From a candidate division KSB1 bacterium (GTDB lineage Bacteria > Zhuqueibacterota > Zhuqueibacteria > JANLFK01 > Oleimicrobiaceae), in NCBI GenBank assembly GCA_024655945.1, contig JANLFK010000014.1, positions 1-57,185 on the forward strand: a stretch of DNA of 57,185 nucleotides. The letters run 5' to 3'. A program made the translations under genes and the position numbers. Under the pieces are notes generated by a model. It was not told where the DNA came from, made no database searches, and saw only the letters and a program-made list of their open reading frames with translations. Shown here piece after piece: positions 30,336 to 40,343 of the stretch. How positions within the stretch are numbered: the first letter of the stretch is position 1; each line of letters opens with the position of its first letter.

Positions 30336-31622
30336 ATGAGTAGAATCGCACAGGCTGCACTCATTGTCCTGGTGGCGGCGCATGCGGCGCTTGCCCAGGA
30401 GGTCCTGGATCGCGTCGTTGCGGTGGTCGATGACAAGCCTATCCTTGAGTCTGAAGTCAGTCAGGGCGCCTTTTTCTTGGCGATGCAGTTGCGCATTGAC
30501 CCGAACCGGGAGCCGGAAAGGTTTAAGGAGCTGCAACGCCTCACCCTGGAGACCCTGGTGACGCAGCAGATCCTGCTCGAGAAGGCGGAAGAAGACACCG
30601 TGGTGGCCGATGCCAAGCGAGTCGAGGCCTTTTTGGAGCAGCAGATGCAGAGCATCATTCAGCAGCTGGGCTCCCAAGAGAAAGTTGAGGAATACTTCGG
30701 CATGCCCATGCGCAAGATCCGCCGCCAATACGAGGAGGAGATCCGCAAGAACTTGACGGTGCAACAGCTGCGGGAGACCAAGTTCGGGAACGTCAAGGTG
30801 AGTCGCCGCGAAGTGGAGCAGTTCTACGCCGCGCACAAAGACAGCCTGCCAGGCGTCAAGGAGGCCGTGGAGATAAGCCACATCCTGGTCGAGGTGCGTC
30901 CTGGGGAGGAGGCACGGCAGAACGCATTGCGCAGGATGGAGGAGGTGAAGCGGCGGTTGGCTGCCGGGGAGGATTTTGCGCAGGTGGCGCGGGAGATGTC
31001 CGACGACCCAGGTTCGGCGCAGCGTGGCGGTGACTTGGGCTTCATGCAGCGCGGTGACTTTGTCCGCGAATTTGAGGAGGTCGCCTTTTCTCTGGAGCCG
31101 GGGCAGCGCTCGGAGGTGGTTGAGACGCAGTTTGGCTTCCACCTCATTGAGTTGTTGGACCGGCGTGGTGAGAAGGTCCGGGTGCGCCACATCCTTATCG
31201 CCTTAGGCACCACCAAGGAGGACGAAAAAGCTGCGGCCGAGCGCATAAAGGACGTCTACCGACAGCTCCGGGAGGGCGGTGACTTTGCCGCGCTGGCCAA
31301 GGAGCTTTCCGACGACGAGACCACGGCGCAGCAAGGGGGACATCTTGGCTGGTTCGAACTTGACCAACTGCGCGAAACGGCGCCCGAGTTTGTGGTCGCG
31401 CTGCGCGGCCTCGCGCCTGGACAGATTACCGAGCCCTTTCGCACCAAGTATGGCTTCCACATCCTGAAGCTCCTCGACCGGCGCCAACCGCGTGTCCTGA
31501 CTCTGGAGACCGACTGGGACACCATCGAACAGATGGCTCTCAACGACAAGAAGCAGCGGGAGTTTGAAAAGTGGGTGGCCGAGTTGCGCGCCGAGATGTA
31601 CGTAGAAGTCAAGGGCCTGTAG
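30336..31622 (+). CDS. SurA-like periplasmic chaperone with two parvulin domains
   Basis: 428 residues with a cleavable signal peptide ending AAHAALAQ, a SurA N-terminal chaperone region beginning 'DRVVAVVDDKPILESEV', and two parvulin domains ('ISHILVEV...FGFHLIELLDRR' and 'VRHILIAL...YGFHILKLLDRR'). This is the SurA layout, which carries unfolded outer-membrane proteins to the Bam complex. GGAG six bases before the ATG at 30336 fixes the start; an in-frame TTG at 30300 has no support. It is the last gene before the strong terminator at 31643. Confidence 0.9.
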   Translation: MSRIAQAALIVLVAAHAALAQEVLDRVVAVVDDKPILESEVSQGAFFLAMQLRIDPNREPERFKELQRLTLETLVTQQILLEKAEEDTVVADAKRVEAFLEQQMQSIIQQLGSQEKVEEYFGMPMRKIRRQYEEEIRKNLTVQQLRETKFGNVKVSRREVEQFYAAHKDSLPGVKEAVEISHILVEVRPGEEARQNALRRMEEVKRRLAAGEDFAQVAREMSDDPGSAQRGGDLGFMQRGDFVREFEEVAFSLEPGQRSEVVETQFGFHLIELLDRRGEKVRVRHILIALGTTKEDEKAAAERIKDVYRQLREGGDFAALAKELSDDETTAQQGGHLGWFELDQLRETAPEFVVALRGLAPGQITEPFRTKYGFHILKLLDRRQPRVLTLETDWDTIEQMALNDKKQREFEKWVAELRAEMYVEVKGL

Positions 31623-31642
31623 CGCACCGTTTTGTCTGTTCC

Positions 31643-31676
31643 GGGCCGGCCGGCAATGCACAGGCCGGCCCTTTTT
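31643..31676 (+). terminator. Strong intrinsic terminator after surA-like gene
   Basis: Perfect 9-bp arms GGGCCGGCC/GGCCGGCCC (31643-31651 and 31663-31671) with an 11-nt loop are followed directly by TTTTT. It closes the mfd-parvulin transcript and isolates it from the envelope island. Confidence 0.93.
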
Positions 31677-31757
31677 CATACGGGAAAAGGGCTTGATTAT
31701 TAGGGGAAGTTTTTGTTTCTTTAGACGGTGGAGCGTGTCGGCGAGGAGGAAATAGCG

Positions 31758-34412
31758 ATGCGGAAACGCTGGATGACGCTGCTCTTCATCCTGGAGGCTT
31801 GTGTAGCCCTTGTAGCCGCGCAGGAGCCTGTGCCTTTCTACTGGGCAGACAGCTCTTGCTATGACCCGCAGGTCCCTCCCCCGCGAGCAGTGCTCGGCTA
31901 CTGCGTTGGCGAGCAATTCACGCCTCATCACCTGGTGGTGCGCTACATGGAGGCACTTGCTGCCAGTTCCGGGCGGGTTCGGCTTGTGCGTTATGGGGCC
32001 AGCTACGAAGGGAGGCCACTCCTGGTATTGGTCATCTCCTCGCCGGCTAACCTCGCCCGCTGGGACAGTTTACAGGGCGGACAGCAGCGGCTCGCCGATC
32101 CTCGCAAGCTTCCGCCTTCGGTTGCGCTCTCCCAGATGTTGGCCGCATGGCCCCTGGTGGCCTGGCTAAGCTTCAATGTGCATGGCAACGAGGCGAGTGG
32201 CACCGAAGCCGCCCTTCAGGTTGCCTACCAGCTTGCGGCCGGCACGGATGAGCAAACCGAAGCGCTGCTGCGCGAGTTGGTGATCATCTTAGACCCGGTC
32301 CTGAACCCGGACGGGAGAGAGCGCTACGTCTCATTCTACAACCGGAGTGCCGGCAAGAAGCCGAATCCTGACCCCGATGCTGCCGAGCACCACGAACCGT
32401 GGCCTGGGGCGCGCTCCAACCACTACTTTTTCGACCTCAACCGCGACTGGGCATGGCTCACTCAGCAGGAGACTCGCCAGCGGGTTGCGCTGTTTCGGCA
32501 GTGGATGCCGCAGGTGCATGTGGACTTTCACGAGATGGGTTACAACAGCAGCTATTTCTTCTTCCCCGCGCGCACCCCTATCAACACGAACATTCCGCGG
32601 GCGCTGGTCAAGTGGGCCCAGGTCTTTGGCGAGAACAACGCTAAGGCATTTGATAACCACGGCTGGGCCTATTTCACTGCCGAAGGCTTTGACCTTTTCT
32701 ACCCTGGGTTCGGCGACTCATGGCCTTCCCTGAATGGCGCGCTGGGGATGACCTTCGAGCAAGGAGGAGGCGGTCAGGCCGGCCTGGCGGTGAGGCGAGA
32801 TGATGGCAGCGTGCTCACCCTGACCGACCGCGCCTGGCACCATTTTGTGGCCGCCATGACTACCCTGCACACCGCGCAGCGCCACCGCAAGGAAATCCTG
32901 CAAGACTATGTCGACGCCTGGCGGGAGAGCTGGGAGCGCGGACGCACAAGCGAGGTCCGCTTCTATCTGTTCCCTCCGGACCCAGACGCCAATAGACAAG
33001 CGGATTTTGTCGACCTGTTGTTGCGGCAGGGAATTGAGGTGTGGCGCACCACGGAAGCCACCGAGGTGCGCAAGGCCGAGAGTTACGAAGGGAGCAAAGA
33101 CAGGGTCCCGTTGCCGGCAGGCTCCTTCGTGGTGCCGGTTGCCCAGCCGGCACAGCGCCTTCTGACGGCCCTCTTTGAAGTGGAGCCGGGGTTGGCCGAC
33201 ACCTTTTTCTACGACATCACTGCCTGGTGCCTGCCGGTGCTCTACAATCTGAAGACTTTCTGGACGAGGGAGAAGTTGAGCTGCCCCATGGAGCAACTGC
33301 ACGGCAGGCCGCAGGTCGCCGGCATCGTCGTGGGTGGGCGCGCCAACTATGCCTATCTACTCCCTTGGGAGGACGAACACGCCGCCAGCGTGTTGTTTCA
33401 ACTCCTCAAGCATGGGTGGCGGGCGCGCGTGAGCAGCAAGGCCTTCTCCCTTGCTGGCCGTCGCTTTGAGCGCGGAACCATTGTCATCCCCGTGCGCAAT
33501 CGGCCAGCCACGCACCCGGATTCGAGCATTCACGCCGTGGTGGCCAGTTTGGCTCGTGACCATGGGGTAACCTTCTACGCCGCAAGCACCGGCCTCACCG
33601 AAGAGGGCATCGACCTGGGCTCGGACGACCTGATCGCTCTAAAAGTGCCGCGCGTGGCCATGTTGACTGGTAGGCCGGTGAGCCCAAGCTCCTATGGGGC
33701 TCTTTGGTTCCTGCTGGAACAGCACTTGGGCGTGGACTTTACGCCCCTGGAGTGCGAGGGTCTGCGCAGCGTCGACCTGCGCAAGTACGATGTGCTGGTC
33801 TTGCCCAGCGACTTCGGCGAAGGGAGGGGCTATCGTGGTGCGATCGATAGCGCCACGGTGGAACGCCTCACGCGCTGGGTGCGTGAAGGTGGTACCTTCG
33901 TGGGCATTGGCGGAGGGGCGACCTTTGCCAGCCAGGAAGGCGTGCACCTCTGTTCGGTCAAGCTGAAGAAGGAGAAAAAGCCCCGCGACAAGGAGGGGGA
34001 TGAACAGGAGGACCCCGAGCAGGAGCGCCGCAAGCGTCTGACTCTGGAAGAGAAGGAAAAGGAGCGACCCCTTGCCACGGTACCGGGCGCCATATTGCGC
34101 ACGCTCATCGATACTACCCATCCCTTGGGCTATGGTTGTCAGCGCACGATGTTTACCTTCAAGGCCGGCCCCACCGCCTATGAGCTGAGTGCCCAGGGGC
34201 ACAACGTGGGCATCTACGCGGACAAGCCACGCTTTGCGGGCTACATGTCCGAAAAGAACCAGCAGAAGATAGCCGGTACCGCCTACTTGGTGGAGGAATC
34301 AGTGGGCAAGGGCAAGGTGATCCTGTTTGCGGATGACCCCACCTTTCGCCTGCTGTGGCGTGGGCTCACCCGCCTGATTGTGAACGCCATCTTTTTCGCG
34401 CCGATGACATGA
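31758..34412 (+). CDS. Secreted M14 zinc carboxypeptidase with C-terminal GATase-like domain
   Basis: An 884-residue exported protein (signal peptide about 1-22). The M14 metallopeptidase domain shows the zinc ligands in NVHGNEASG (His142, Glu145) and DFHEMG (His258) and the likely catalytic Glu in MTFEQGGGG (Glu334). The C-terminal third contains a Rossmann-like segment ('YDVLVLP', then 'WVREGGTFVGIGGG') resembling non-catalytic class I glutamine-amidotransferase modules, interrupted by a Lys/Glu-rich insertion (about 735-775). GGAGGA 7 nt before the ATG fixes the start. It is the first gene after the terminator; the next gene overlaps by 4 bp. The substrate is unknown. Confidence 0.85.
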   Translation: MRKRWMTLLFILEACVALVAAQEPVPFYWADSSCYDPQVPPPRAVLGYCVGEQFTPHHLVVRYMEALAASSGRVRLVRYGASYEGRPLLVLVISSPANLARWDSLQGGQQRLADPRKLPPSVALSQMLAAWPLVAWLSFNVHGNEASGTEAALQVAYQLAAGTDEQTEALLRELVIILDPVLNPDGRERYVSFYNRSAGKKPNPDPDAAEHHEPWPGARSNHYFFDLNRDWAWLTQQETRQRVALFRQWMPQVHVDFHEMGYNSSYFFFPARTPINTNIPRALVKWAQVFGENNAKAFDNHGWAYFTAEGFDLFYPGFGDSWPSLNGALGMTFEQGGGGQAGLAVRRDDGSVLTLTDRAWHHFVAAMTTLHTAQRHRKEILQDYVDAWRESWERGRTSEVRFYLFPPDPDANRQADFVDLLLRQGIEVWRTTEATEVRKAESYEGSKDRVPLPAGSFVVPVAQPAQRLLTALFEVEPGLADTFFYDITAWCLPVLYNLKTFWTREKLSCPMEQLHGRPQVAGIVVGGRANYAYLLPWEDEHAASVLFQLLKHGWRARVSSKAFSLAGRRFERGTIVIPVRNRPATHPDSSIHAVVASLARDHGVTFYAASTGLTEEGIDLGSDDLIALKVPRVAMLTGRPVSPSSYGALWFLLEQHLGVDFTPLECEGLRSVDLRKYDVLVLPSDFGEGRGYRGAIDSATVERLTRWVREGGTFVGIGGGATFASQEGVHLCSVKLKKEKKPRDKEGDEQEDPEQERRKRLTLEEKEKERPLATVPGAILRTLIDTTHPLGYGCQRTMFTFKAGPTAYELSAQGHNVGIYADKPRFAGYMSEKNQQKIAGTAYLVEESVGKGKVILFADDPTFRLLWRGLTRLIVNAIFFAPMT

Positions 34413-35146
34413 GCGACAGGGAGAACAACGTCCGCCCCCTTTGCGGGGAGACCCGACTGCGGTGCCCGCTGTATAAGGCCAGGGGCTGGCTGCACTTCGC
34501 CTGGGCTTGTCTGCTTGCTGCAGCCGTAGCGTCTCCTGCAGCGGCGCAAGGGGAGCTGTTCACCGTCGCCCGCGTGCGCTATGCGGGTGGCGGGGACTGG
34601 TACAACGACCCCTCGGCAATCCCCAATCTGCTCAGCTTTATGGCCGAGCACACCAATGTGCGGGTGGCCAGCGACCAGGTTGTGGTGGGGATAATGGACG
34701 AGAAGCTTTTCTCCTACCCGGTGCTCTACCTCACCGGTCACGGACGCATATCCTTTTCTCCGCAAGAGGTGGAGCGCCTCCGCCACTACCTGACACACGG
34801 CGGTTTTCTCTATGCCGATGACGACTATGGCATGGACAGCTTCTTCCGCGCGGAGATGGCCAAGGTGTTCCCCGGCAAGCGTTTCGTCGAGCTGCCATTT
34901 TCTCATGAAATCTACCACATCCATTTTGACTTTCCACAGGGGCTGCCGAAGACCCATGAACACGACGGCAAGCCACCCCAGGGCTTTGGCCTGTTTTGCG
35001 AAGGGCGCCTGGTGGTGTTCTACACCTACGAGACCAACATATCGGATGGTTGGGTCGATCCAGAGGTGCACGGCGACCCGCCGGAGAAGCGTCTTGAGGC
35101 GCTGCAGATGGGAACGAACATCATGATCTACGCGCTCACCCATTGA
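34409..35146 (+). CDS. DUF4159-family exported protein
   Basis: 245 residues with an N-terminal signal/anchor segment (about 26-46), then a DUF4159 domain: 'RVRYAGGGDWYNDPSAIPNLL', 'YPVLYLTGHG' and 'YLTHGGFLYADDDYG', with the final 'IYALTH'. DUF4159 proteins have a GATase-like fold and commonly neighbour DUF4175, TPR and Bat-type genes in FCB-group bacteria. The ATG at 34409 overlaps the M14 stop (ATGA). The Cys nucleophile of true amidotransferases is absent (Asp-rich instead), so no such activity is expected. Function unknown. Confidence 0.8.
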   Translation: MSDRENNVRPLCGETRLRCPLYKARGWLHFAWACLLAAAVASPAAAQGELFTVARVRYAGGGDWYNDPSAIPNLLSFMAEHTNVRVASDQVVVGIMDEKLFSYPVLYLTGHGRISFSPQEVERLRHYLTHGGFLYADDDYGMDSFFRAEMAKVFPGKRFVELPFSHEIYHIHFDFPQGLPKTHEHDGKPPQGFGLFCEGRLVVFYTYETNISDGWVDPEVHGDPPEKRLEALQMGTNIMIYALTH

Positions 35147-35151
35147 CTGCC

Positions 35152-38100
35152 ATGGGCAGCGTTGTGCTGACATACCACAGTCTGCTGGTGCGCCTGCGGG
35201 GCTTTGGCCGCGAGAAGAAGCGGCTGGCCCTGGTCATCGGCTTGGCGACGTGGGCTGCGCTCGCTCTGGCAGCGTTGCTATGTGCAGCGGGCCTGGAGGC
35301 CCTTCGGCCCCTGCCAGTGGTGGGCCGGCAGGTGGTGGGCGGGCTGCTGGGAGCTGGTCTGCTGGGCACGTTTCTGTGGTGGATCGGTAAGCCCCTGGTG
35401 GACCTCCTGGTGCGGCGCAACTCTCCAGAGGTCAACCGACTCGCCTATGAGGTGGGGGCCCATTATCCGCACATTGGCGAGAGGCTGGGAAATGCCTTGC
35501 AGGTCTATGCCAGGCGGGAGAACAACCCAGAGCGCTACTCAGCTGACCTCATAGACGAGTCCCTGCGCCAGGTGGCGGCAAAGCTCGAGGGGCAGGACTT
35601 TAGGAGGCTTGTGGACTGGCGCGTGGCCCATCGTGTGCTTAGGAGATGCGCCGTCGGAGCTGCAATGAGCATTCTCCTCTTTGGCCTTTTCCATGAGGCA
35701 CTCGGCGGGGCCTTGGTCCGTCTTGCTCACCCGCGCACGCTCTATGTGGTGAGGCCATCACTGGTGCTTGCCGTGTCGCCTGGCGATGCCCAAGTGGTGC
35801 GCGGCCAAGACCTGAGGGTCACCGTACAAGCCAGTGGGCGGAAGGTGGAGGGGGCCAGCATCGCCTACCGGGGCGAGGGGAGTCCTGCCCTCGTCACCAA
35901 GGCCATGCAACGGCAGGGCCCCACGAGTTTTTCCTACGAGTTCAAGGCGCTCCGCGACACCCTCTTCTACCGCATCCTCGCGGGAGGGACCGAGTCGCCG
36001 GAGTACCGAATTGCCGTCATCGAGCTGCCGCTGGTGCGTACGTTGCGCGTGGCGATCAAGCCGCCAAGCTACACCGGGCTTCCCACCCAGTTTCTGGACG
36101 AAAACGTGGGCGATGTTTTTGCCCTGAAGGGCTCCACCGTCACCGTCTGGGCGAGTACCAACAAGCCGGTGTCCCAAGCCTCGCTGCATATGAGGGGGGG
36201 CGCCGAACTTCCCATGCGCATCTCCGGGCTCGCACTGGAAGGCGAGTTCAAGGTGCGCGAAGAGACCTCCTACCACGTCAGCCTGGTGGACTTTGCCGGT
36301 CGGACGAACCAGAACCCCATCGAATATCGCGTCTCTGTGCTGGCAGATCGGGAGCCCTTTGTGCGGGTGCCGGTGCCGGGAGTGGACGTCGACATTGGCG
36401 AGGACATGACCCTGCCGCTTGTCATCGAGGCGCAGGATGACTTTGGCATTTCTCGCCTCTCCCTGGTTTACCGCCTGGTGCGCGGCTCTGAAGGGCAGGA
36501 GGTGGGCCGTGGAGAAGTCCCGCTCCCCCTGAGCAAGGTGGCCGACAGGGTACAGGTCGAGTACGGGTGGGACCTCTCCTCTCTGCAACTCATCCCGGAA
36601 GACGTGGTGGTTTACCAGGCCGAGGCCCGAGACAACGACGTGGTCTCCGGGCCCAAGGCGGCGCGTAGTCAGGAGTACCGCGTGCGCTTTCCGTCCATCT
36701 ATGAGATCTACCAGGAGGTGGCGCAGACGCAGGAACAAGCCTCGGACGTGTTGGAGAGCGTCTACGAGCAGAGCAAGGAGCTAAAGGAACGGCTCAACCG
36801 GCTCTCGCAGCAGCTGAAGCGAAACGCCGACTTGGACTGGGGCGAGCGCAAGCAGGTCGAGGAGGGGGTGGATGCCCAGAGGCGCATGCAAGAGGAGCTG
36901 CAAGAGCTGAGCAAGCGCCTCGACGAGATGATCGAGCGCCTGGAGCGGAACGACCTGCTCTCCCTCGAGACCTTGAAGAAGTACCAGGAGTTGCAGAAGC
37001 TCTTCGAAGAGGTGGCCACGCCGAAGATGCGCCGGGCCATGGAGGAACTGCAGCGCGCCTTGCGCGAGATCGATCCCAACAGACTGCGCCAGGCAGTGGA
37101 AAAGTTCAGCCTCACGCAAGAGGATTTCCTCAAGTCTATCGAGCGCACCATTGCCTTGCTCAAGCGGCTGCAGATAGAGCAAAAGCTCGATGAGGCTGTG
37201 CGGCGGGCCATGGAGGCCGCGCAGCGGCAACAAGAGATAGCGCAGAAGAGCGCCGACCGCAAAACCGACGCCAACCAGCTGGCCGAGCAGCAGCGGCGAC
37301 TTGCTGAAGAGGCAGAGGCCTTGACCGAGCACCTCCACGACCTGTCCGCAGCCATGGCCGAGTTTCCCGACATGCCTCGCTCCGAGGTGGAGCGGGCCGC
37401 CGCCCTGATGGATTCCGCCGGCTTGGCAGCAGAAATGAAGCAGCTGAGCGCCATGCTGCGCCAGGAGAACATGAGCGCTGCCAAGGCCGGAGGGCAGAAA
37501 GCCGCCGGTTTGTTGCAGCAGGTGGCGCAGACCTTGCAGCAGGCGCAAAAATCCTTAGCCGAGAACCAGAAACGGGAGGTGCTCAAGGCTTTACAAAAGA
37601 GCTCGCACGACCTGGTGCAGTTGTCCCAACGGCAAGAGCAGTTGATGGACGCCGCCGAACAGGCGCGGACCGATAGCCCGCGCATCCCCGAGCTGGCCGA
37701 AGCGCAGAACGACCTGAGGACGGCGCTGGAGCGGGTGGCCAGTCAGTTGTACAGTCTCGCCAAGCGCACCTTCTACGTTTCCCCGCAGATAGGAGCGGCC
37801 ATCGGCCAGGCACAGGAGAGCATGGCGCAGGCGGTGGCTGCTCTGGAGCAGCGCAACGTCGGCAGCTCGGTGAGTGCCCAGGCGAAGGCGATGGCGGCGC
37901 TGAATCAGAGTGTGGGCGAGCTGTTGCGCACCATGGACGAGGTGAGCTCGGCAAGCTCTGCGCTCGGTTTCGACACTTTCTTGCAGCGATTGCAGAACAT
38001 GGCGGGCGCGCAAGAGGGGATCAACCAGCAGACCTTAGAGCTGGGACTCGGCGGGCAGTACACCTTAGAGCAACAGGCGGCCATGGCCCGCCTGGCCGCG

Positions 38101-38511
38101 CAGCAAGAGGCGCTGCGCAAGTCGCTGGAAGAGCTGCAGCGCGAGATGGGTGGTCGCTCCGAAATCCTTGGGCGCCTGGACCAGGTAGCCAAAGACATGG
38201 AAGAGGTGGCCAAGGACCTCGCTTCCCAGCGCCTTGACCAACGCACCCTCGACCGCCAAAAGCGCATCCTTTCGCGGCTGTTGGACAGCCAGCGCTCGGT
38301 GCGCGAACGTGACTTTAGTCGCAAGCGTCAAGCGCAGGCCGGAAAGAATGTGGTGCGCCCCAGTCCCGGACCTTTACCCCAGGACCTGGGTGCCGCGCAG
38401 AGCAGTCTGGCCGAGGACCTGTTGCGCGCCCAGAAGGAAGGCTACACCCCAGACTATCTCGAGCTCATCCGTCTCTACTTCGAGGCCCTGGCCAGACAGG
38501 AGAAGCGATGA
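35152..38511 (+). CDS. DUF4175-like large membrane protein with long coiled coil
   Basis: About 1119 residues. Three hydrophobic segments in the N-terminal 190 residues (near 25-45, 60-80 and 165-185) anchor it in the inner membrane. Residues about 200-500 read as beta-rich Ig-like domains, and about 520-1080 form a very long Gln/Glu/Lys/Arg-rich coiled coil. This matches the DUF4175 architecture. ATG at 35152 or a TTG at 35143 overlapping the previous stop are both possible; neither has a good Shine-Dalgarno, so coupling to the DUF4159 gene is likely. It ends with ATGA overlap into the TPR gene. It probably forms a periplasmic scaffold; the function is not established. Confidence 0.75.
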   Translation: MGSVVLTYHSLLVRLRGFGREKKRLALVIGLATWAALALAALLCAAGLEALRPLPVVGRQVVGGLLGAGLLGTFLWWIGKPLVDLLVRRNSPEVNRLAYEVGAHYPHIGERLGNALQVYARRENNPERYSADLIDESLRQVAAKLEGQDFRRLVDWRVAHRVLRRCAVGAAMSILLFGLFHEALGGALVRLAHPRTLYVVRPSLVLAVSPGDAQVVRGQDLRVTVQASGRKVEGASIAYRGEGSPALVTKAMQRQGPTSFSYEFKALRDTLFYRILAGGTESPEYRIAVIELPLVRTLRVAIKPPSYTGLPTQFLDENVGDVFALKGSTVTVWASTNKPVSQASLHMRGGAELPMRISGLALEGEFKVREETSYHVSLVDFAGRTNQNPIEYRVSVLADREPFVRVPVPGVDVDIGEDMTLPLVIEAQDDFGISRLSLVYRLVRGSEGQEVGRGEVPLPLSKVADRVQVEYGWDLSSLQLIPEDVVVYQAEARDNDVVSGPKAARSQEYRVRFPSIYEIYQEVAQTQEQASDVLESVYEQSKELKERLNRLSQQLKRNADLDWGERKQVEEGVDAQRRMQEELQELSKRLDEMIERLERNDLLSLETLKKYQELQKLFEEVATPKMRRAMEELQRALREIDPNRLRQAVEKFSLTQEDFLKSIERTIALLKRLQIEQKLDEAVRRAMEAAQRQQEIAQKSADRKTDANQLAEQQRRLAEEAEALTEHLHDLSAAMAEFPDMPRSEVERAAALMDSAGLAAEMKQLSAMLRQENMSAAKAGGQKAAGLLQQVAQTLQQAQKSLAENQKREVLKALQKSSHDLVQLSQRQEQLMDAAEQARTDSPRIPELAEAQNDLRTALERVASQLYSLAKRTFYVSPQIGAAIGQAQESMAQAVAALEQRNVGSSVSAQAKAMAALNQSVGELLRTMDEVSSASSALGFDTFLQRLQNMAGAQEGINQQTLELGLGGQYTLEQQAAMARLAAQQEALRKSLEELQREMGGRSEILGRLDQVAKDMEEVAKDLASQRLDQRTLDRQKRILSRLLDSQRSVRERDFSRKRQAQAGKNVVRPSPGPLPQDLGAAQSSLAEDLLRAQKEGYTPDYLELIRLYFEALARQEKR

Positions 38512-40340
38512 CTGCCCTTCGCGCCTGGACGCTCGTGCTTCTGCTGGGCCTCTGCTGTGGGCAGGCGATGGCACAACTTCCGGATAGTCTGCGCCTGGCC
38601 TACGATTACGAAGCCATAGGCCAGTACGACCGCGCTGCGCAGGTGTTCGGCGCGCTCTACGCAAAGAATCCGCAGAACATCGCAGCTTACCAGGGGCTGC
38701 GCAGAAACCTGTTGCGGATGGGCAGGCTGGACGAGTTGGCCGTGGTCATTAAACGCCGGCTTGCTCTTGGTGACCTGCAGGCGCAAGTGGACTGGGCCGA
38801 ACTGCTCTACCGCAGAGGCCAGGAGCGAGAGGCGCTGGGCGAATGGCACAGGATCCTCAAGGAGCATCCGCGCAATTTGAATGTGTACGAAATGGTGGCC
38901 GCAAGCCTGAGCGAGAATCGCCTCCTGGATGAGGCAATCGCCGTCTACCGGCAGGCGCGCGAGGAGACTGGACGCCCGACGCTGTTCGCCCTGCAGATGG
39001 CCGACTTGTATGCCTCCCGCCTCAATTTCCGGGAGGCTACACGGGAGAATCTGCTCTTCTTGCGGGAGAATCCGCAGCAGTGGAGTGTGGTGCAGGCAAG
39101 GGTTGGCTCGTACGCCACAAGCGCCCAGGGGGCCGCGGAGGTGGCGGAGGTGCTCACTCAGGAGCTCAGTTCCTCAACCCACCAGCTTCCCTTGCGGCGG
39201 ATCTTGGCTTCCTTGTGGCTTCGCACCCGGCAGTGGGCGCGCGCTTTCGAGAACTTTGTGGAAGCGGACCGCTTGGCGGCGGATGCCGAACGTAACCGCG
39301 GCACCGTGGGCACAGAGCTGTTTGGTTTTGCGGAGACCGCCCGGCAGGAGGGCGCCTACGAGTTTGCCGAAAAAGCCTATGCCCTGCTTCTGGCCCGCTA
39401 CCCTGGTAGTCCTCTGGCATTGCGCGCCGAATTCCAACGCGCGGTGCTGCTCAAGGAGATGGGGCAGTATCAGGCAGCAATAGACGGTTTCACTGCCGTT
39501 GCCGACCACTACCGTCGCTCCAGGGAGGCGTGTGCGGCGCTGTTGGAAGCAGCCTCCGTGTACTTTAACTTCCTGCGGGACGCGGCGCGCTGCCAGCAAG
39601 TGCTCGGGCGCCTGATGGGCGAATGCCCGAGCGGCAGTGAACAGGGTCGCGCACTGTTGCTGTTGGGCGATTGCAAACTCGCGGCTGGCGATGTCGCCGG
39701 GGCGCGGGAGGCCTACAGGCAGGCGGCCCGTTCTAAAGATGCGGCGCGCGAGGAAATCGCCCATACGGCGCTCTTCAGGATAGGCGAGTTGGCTTTCCTC
39801 ACCGGGCAGTTGGACAGCGCTGCAACCATTCTCTCTCGGGTTGCGTCGGCGAGCGGCCCCTTGCCTGAGCGCGTGACCAACGATGCATTGGAGCTTCTCC
39901 TGCTGCTCAAGGAGAACGCGGATGATAATGACGCGCTGCGGGCGTTTGCCGAAGCACTGCTCTGGCGAAGGCAGTGGCAGCCAGACCAGGCCCTTCGCCG
40001 CCTGGAGCAGCTGGTGCGCATGCAGCCTCCGCCGGCTATTGCCGATGAGGCGTGGATGGAGATTGCCAGCATCCAGACCGAACAGGGAGGCTACCAGGAG
40101 GCGATTCAGGCGTACGACCAGGTGTACAAAGGCTTTCTCGAGAGTCGGTTCCGCGATCTGGCGCTCAAGGGCAAGGCGGAACTCCTGGAGGCGCAGCTTG
40201 CCAACGATGCAGGAGCTGCCAAGGCGTACGAGGAGTTTCTGGCGACCTTTCCCACGAGCGTCTATGTGGAAGAAGTGCGGAAGCGCCTGCGCGCGGTGGA
40301 CGCGAGGATGGAGGCGAACAAGCGAAAGGGAGAACGGTAG
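38508..40340 (+). CDS. Exported tetratricopeptide-repeat protein
   Basis: 610 residues; a signal peptide (about 1-22, ending QAMAQ) is followed by TPR-like helical repeats across almost the whole length, e.g. 'YDYEAIGQYDRAAQVFGALYAKNP' near the start and 'QGGYQEAIQAYDQVYKGF' near the end. Such proteins act as periplasmic scaffolds. Start overlap with the DUF4175-like gene (ATGA) and a 3-bp gap to the next small gene show one operon. The exact role is unknown. Confidence 0.8.
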   Translation: MTALRAWTLVLLLGLCCGQAMAQLPDSLRLAYDYEAIGQYDRAAQVFGALYAKNPQNIAAYQGLRRNLLRMGRLDELAVVIKRRLALGDLQAQVDWAELLYRRGQEREALGEWHRILKEHPRNLNVYEMVAASLSENRLLDEAIAVYRQAREETGRPTLFALQMADLYASRLNFREATRENLLFLRENPQQWSVVQARVGSYATSAQGAAEVAEVLTQELSSSTHQLPLRRILASLWLRTRQWARAFENFVEADRLAADAERNRGTVGTELFGFAETARQEGAYEFAEKAYALLLARYPGSPLALRAEFQRAVLLKEMGQYQAAIDGFTAVADHYRRSREACAALLEAASVYFNFLRDAARCQQVLGRLMGECPSGSEQGRALLLLGDCKLAAGDVAGAREAYRQAARSKDAAREEIAHTALFRIGELAFLTGQLDSAATILSRVASASGPLPERVTNDALELLLLLKENADDNDALRAFAEALLWRRQWQPDQALRRLEQLVRMQPPPAIADEAWMEIASIQTEQGGYQEAIQAYDQVYKGFLESRFRDLALKGKAELLEAQLANDAGAAKAYEEFLATFPTSVYVEEVRKRLRAVDARMEANKRKGER

Positions 40341-40343
40341 ACC

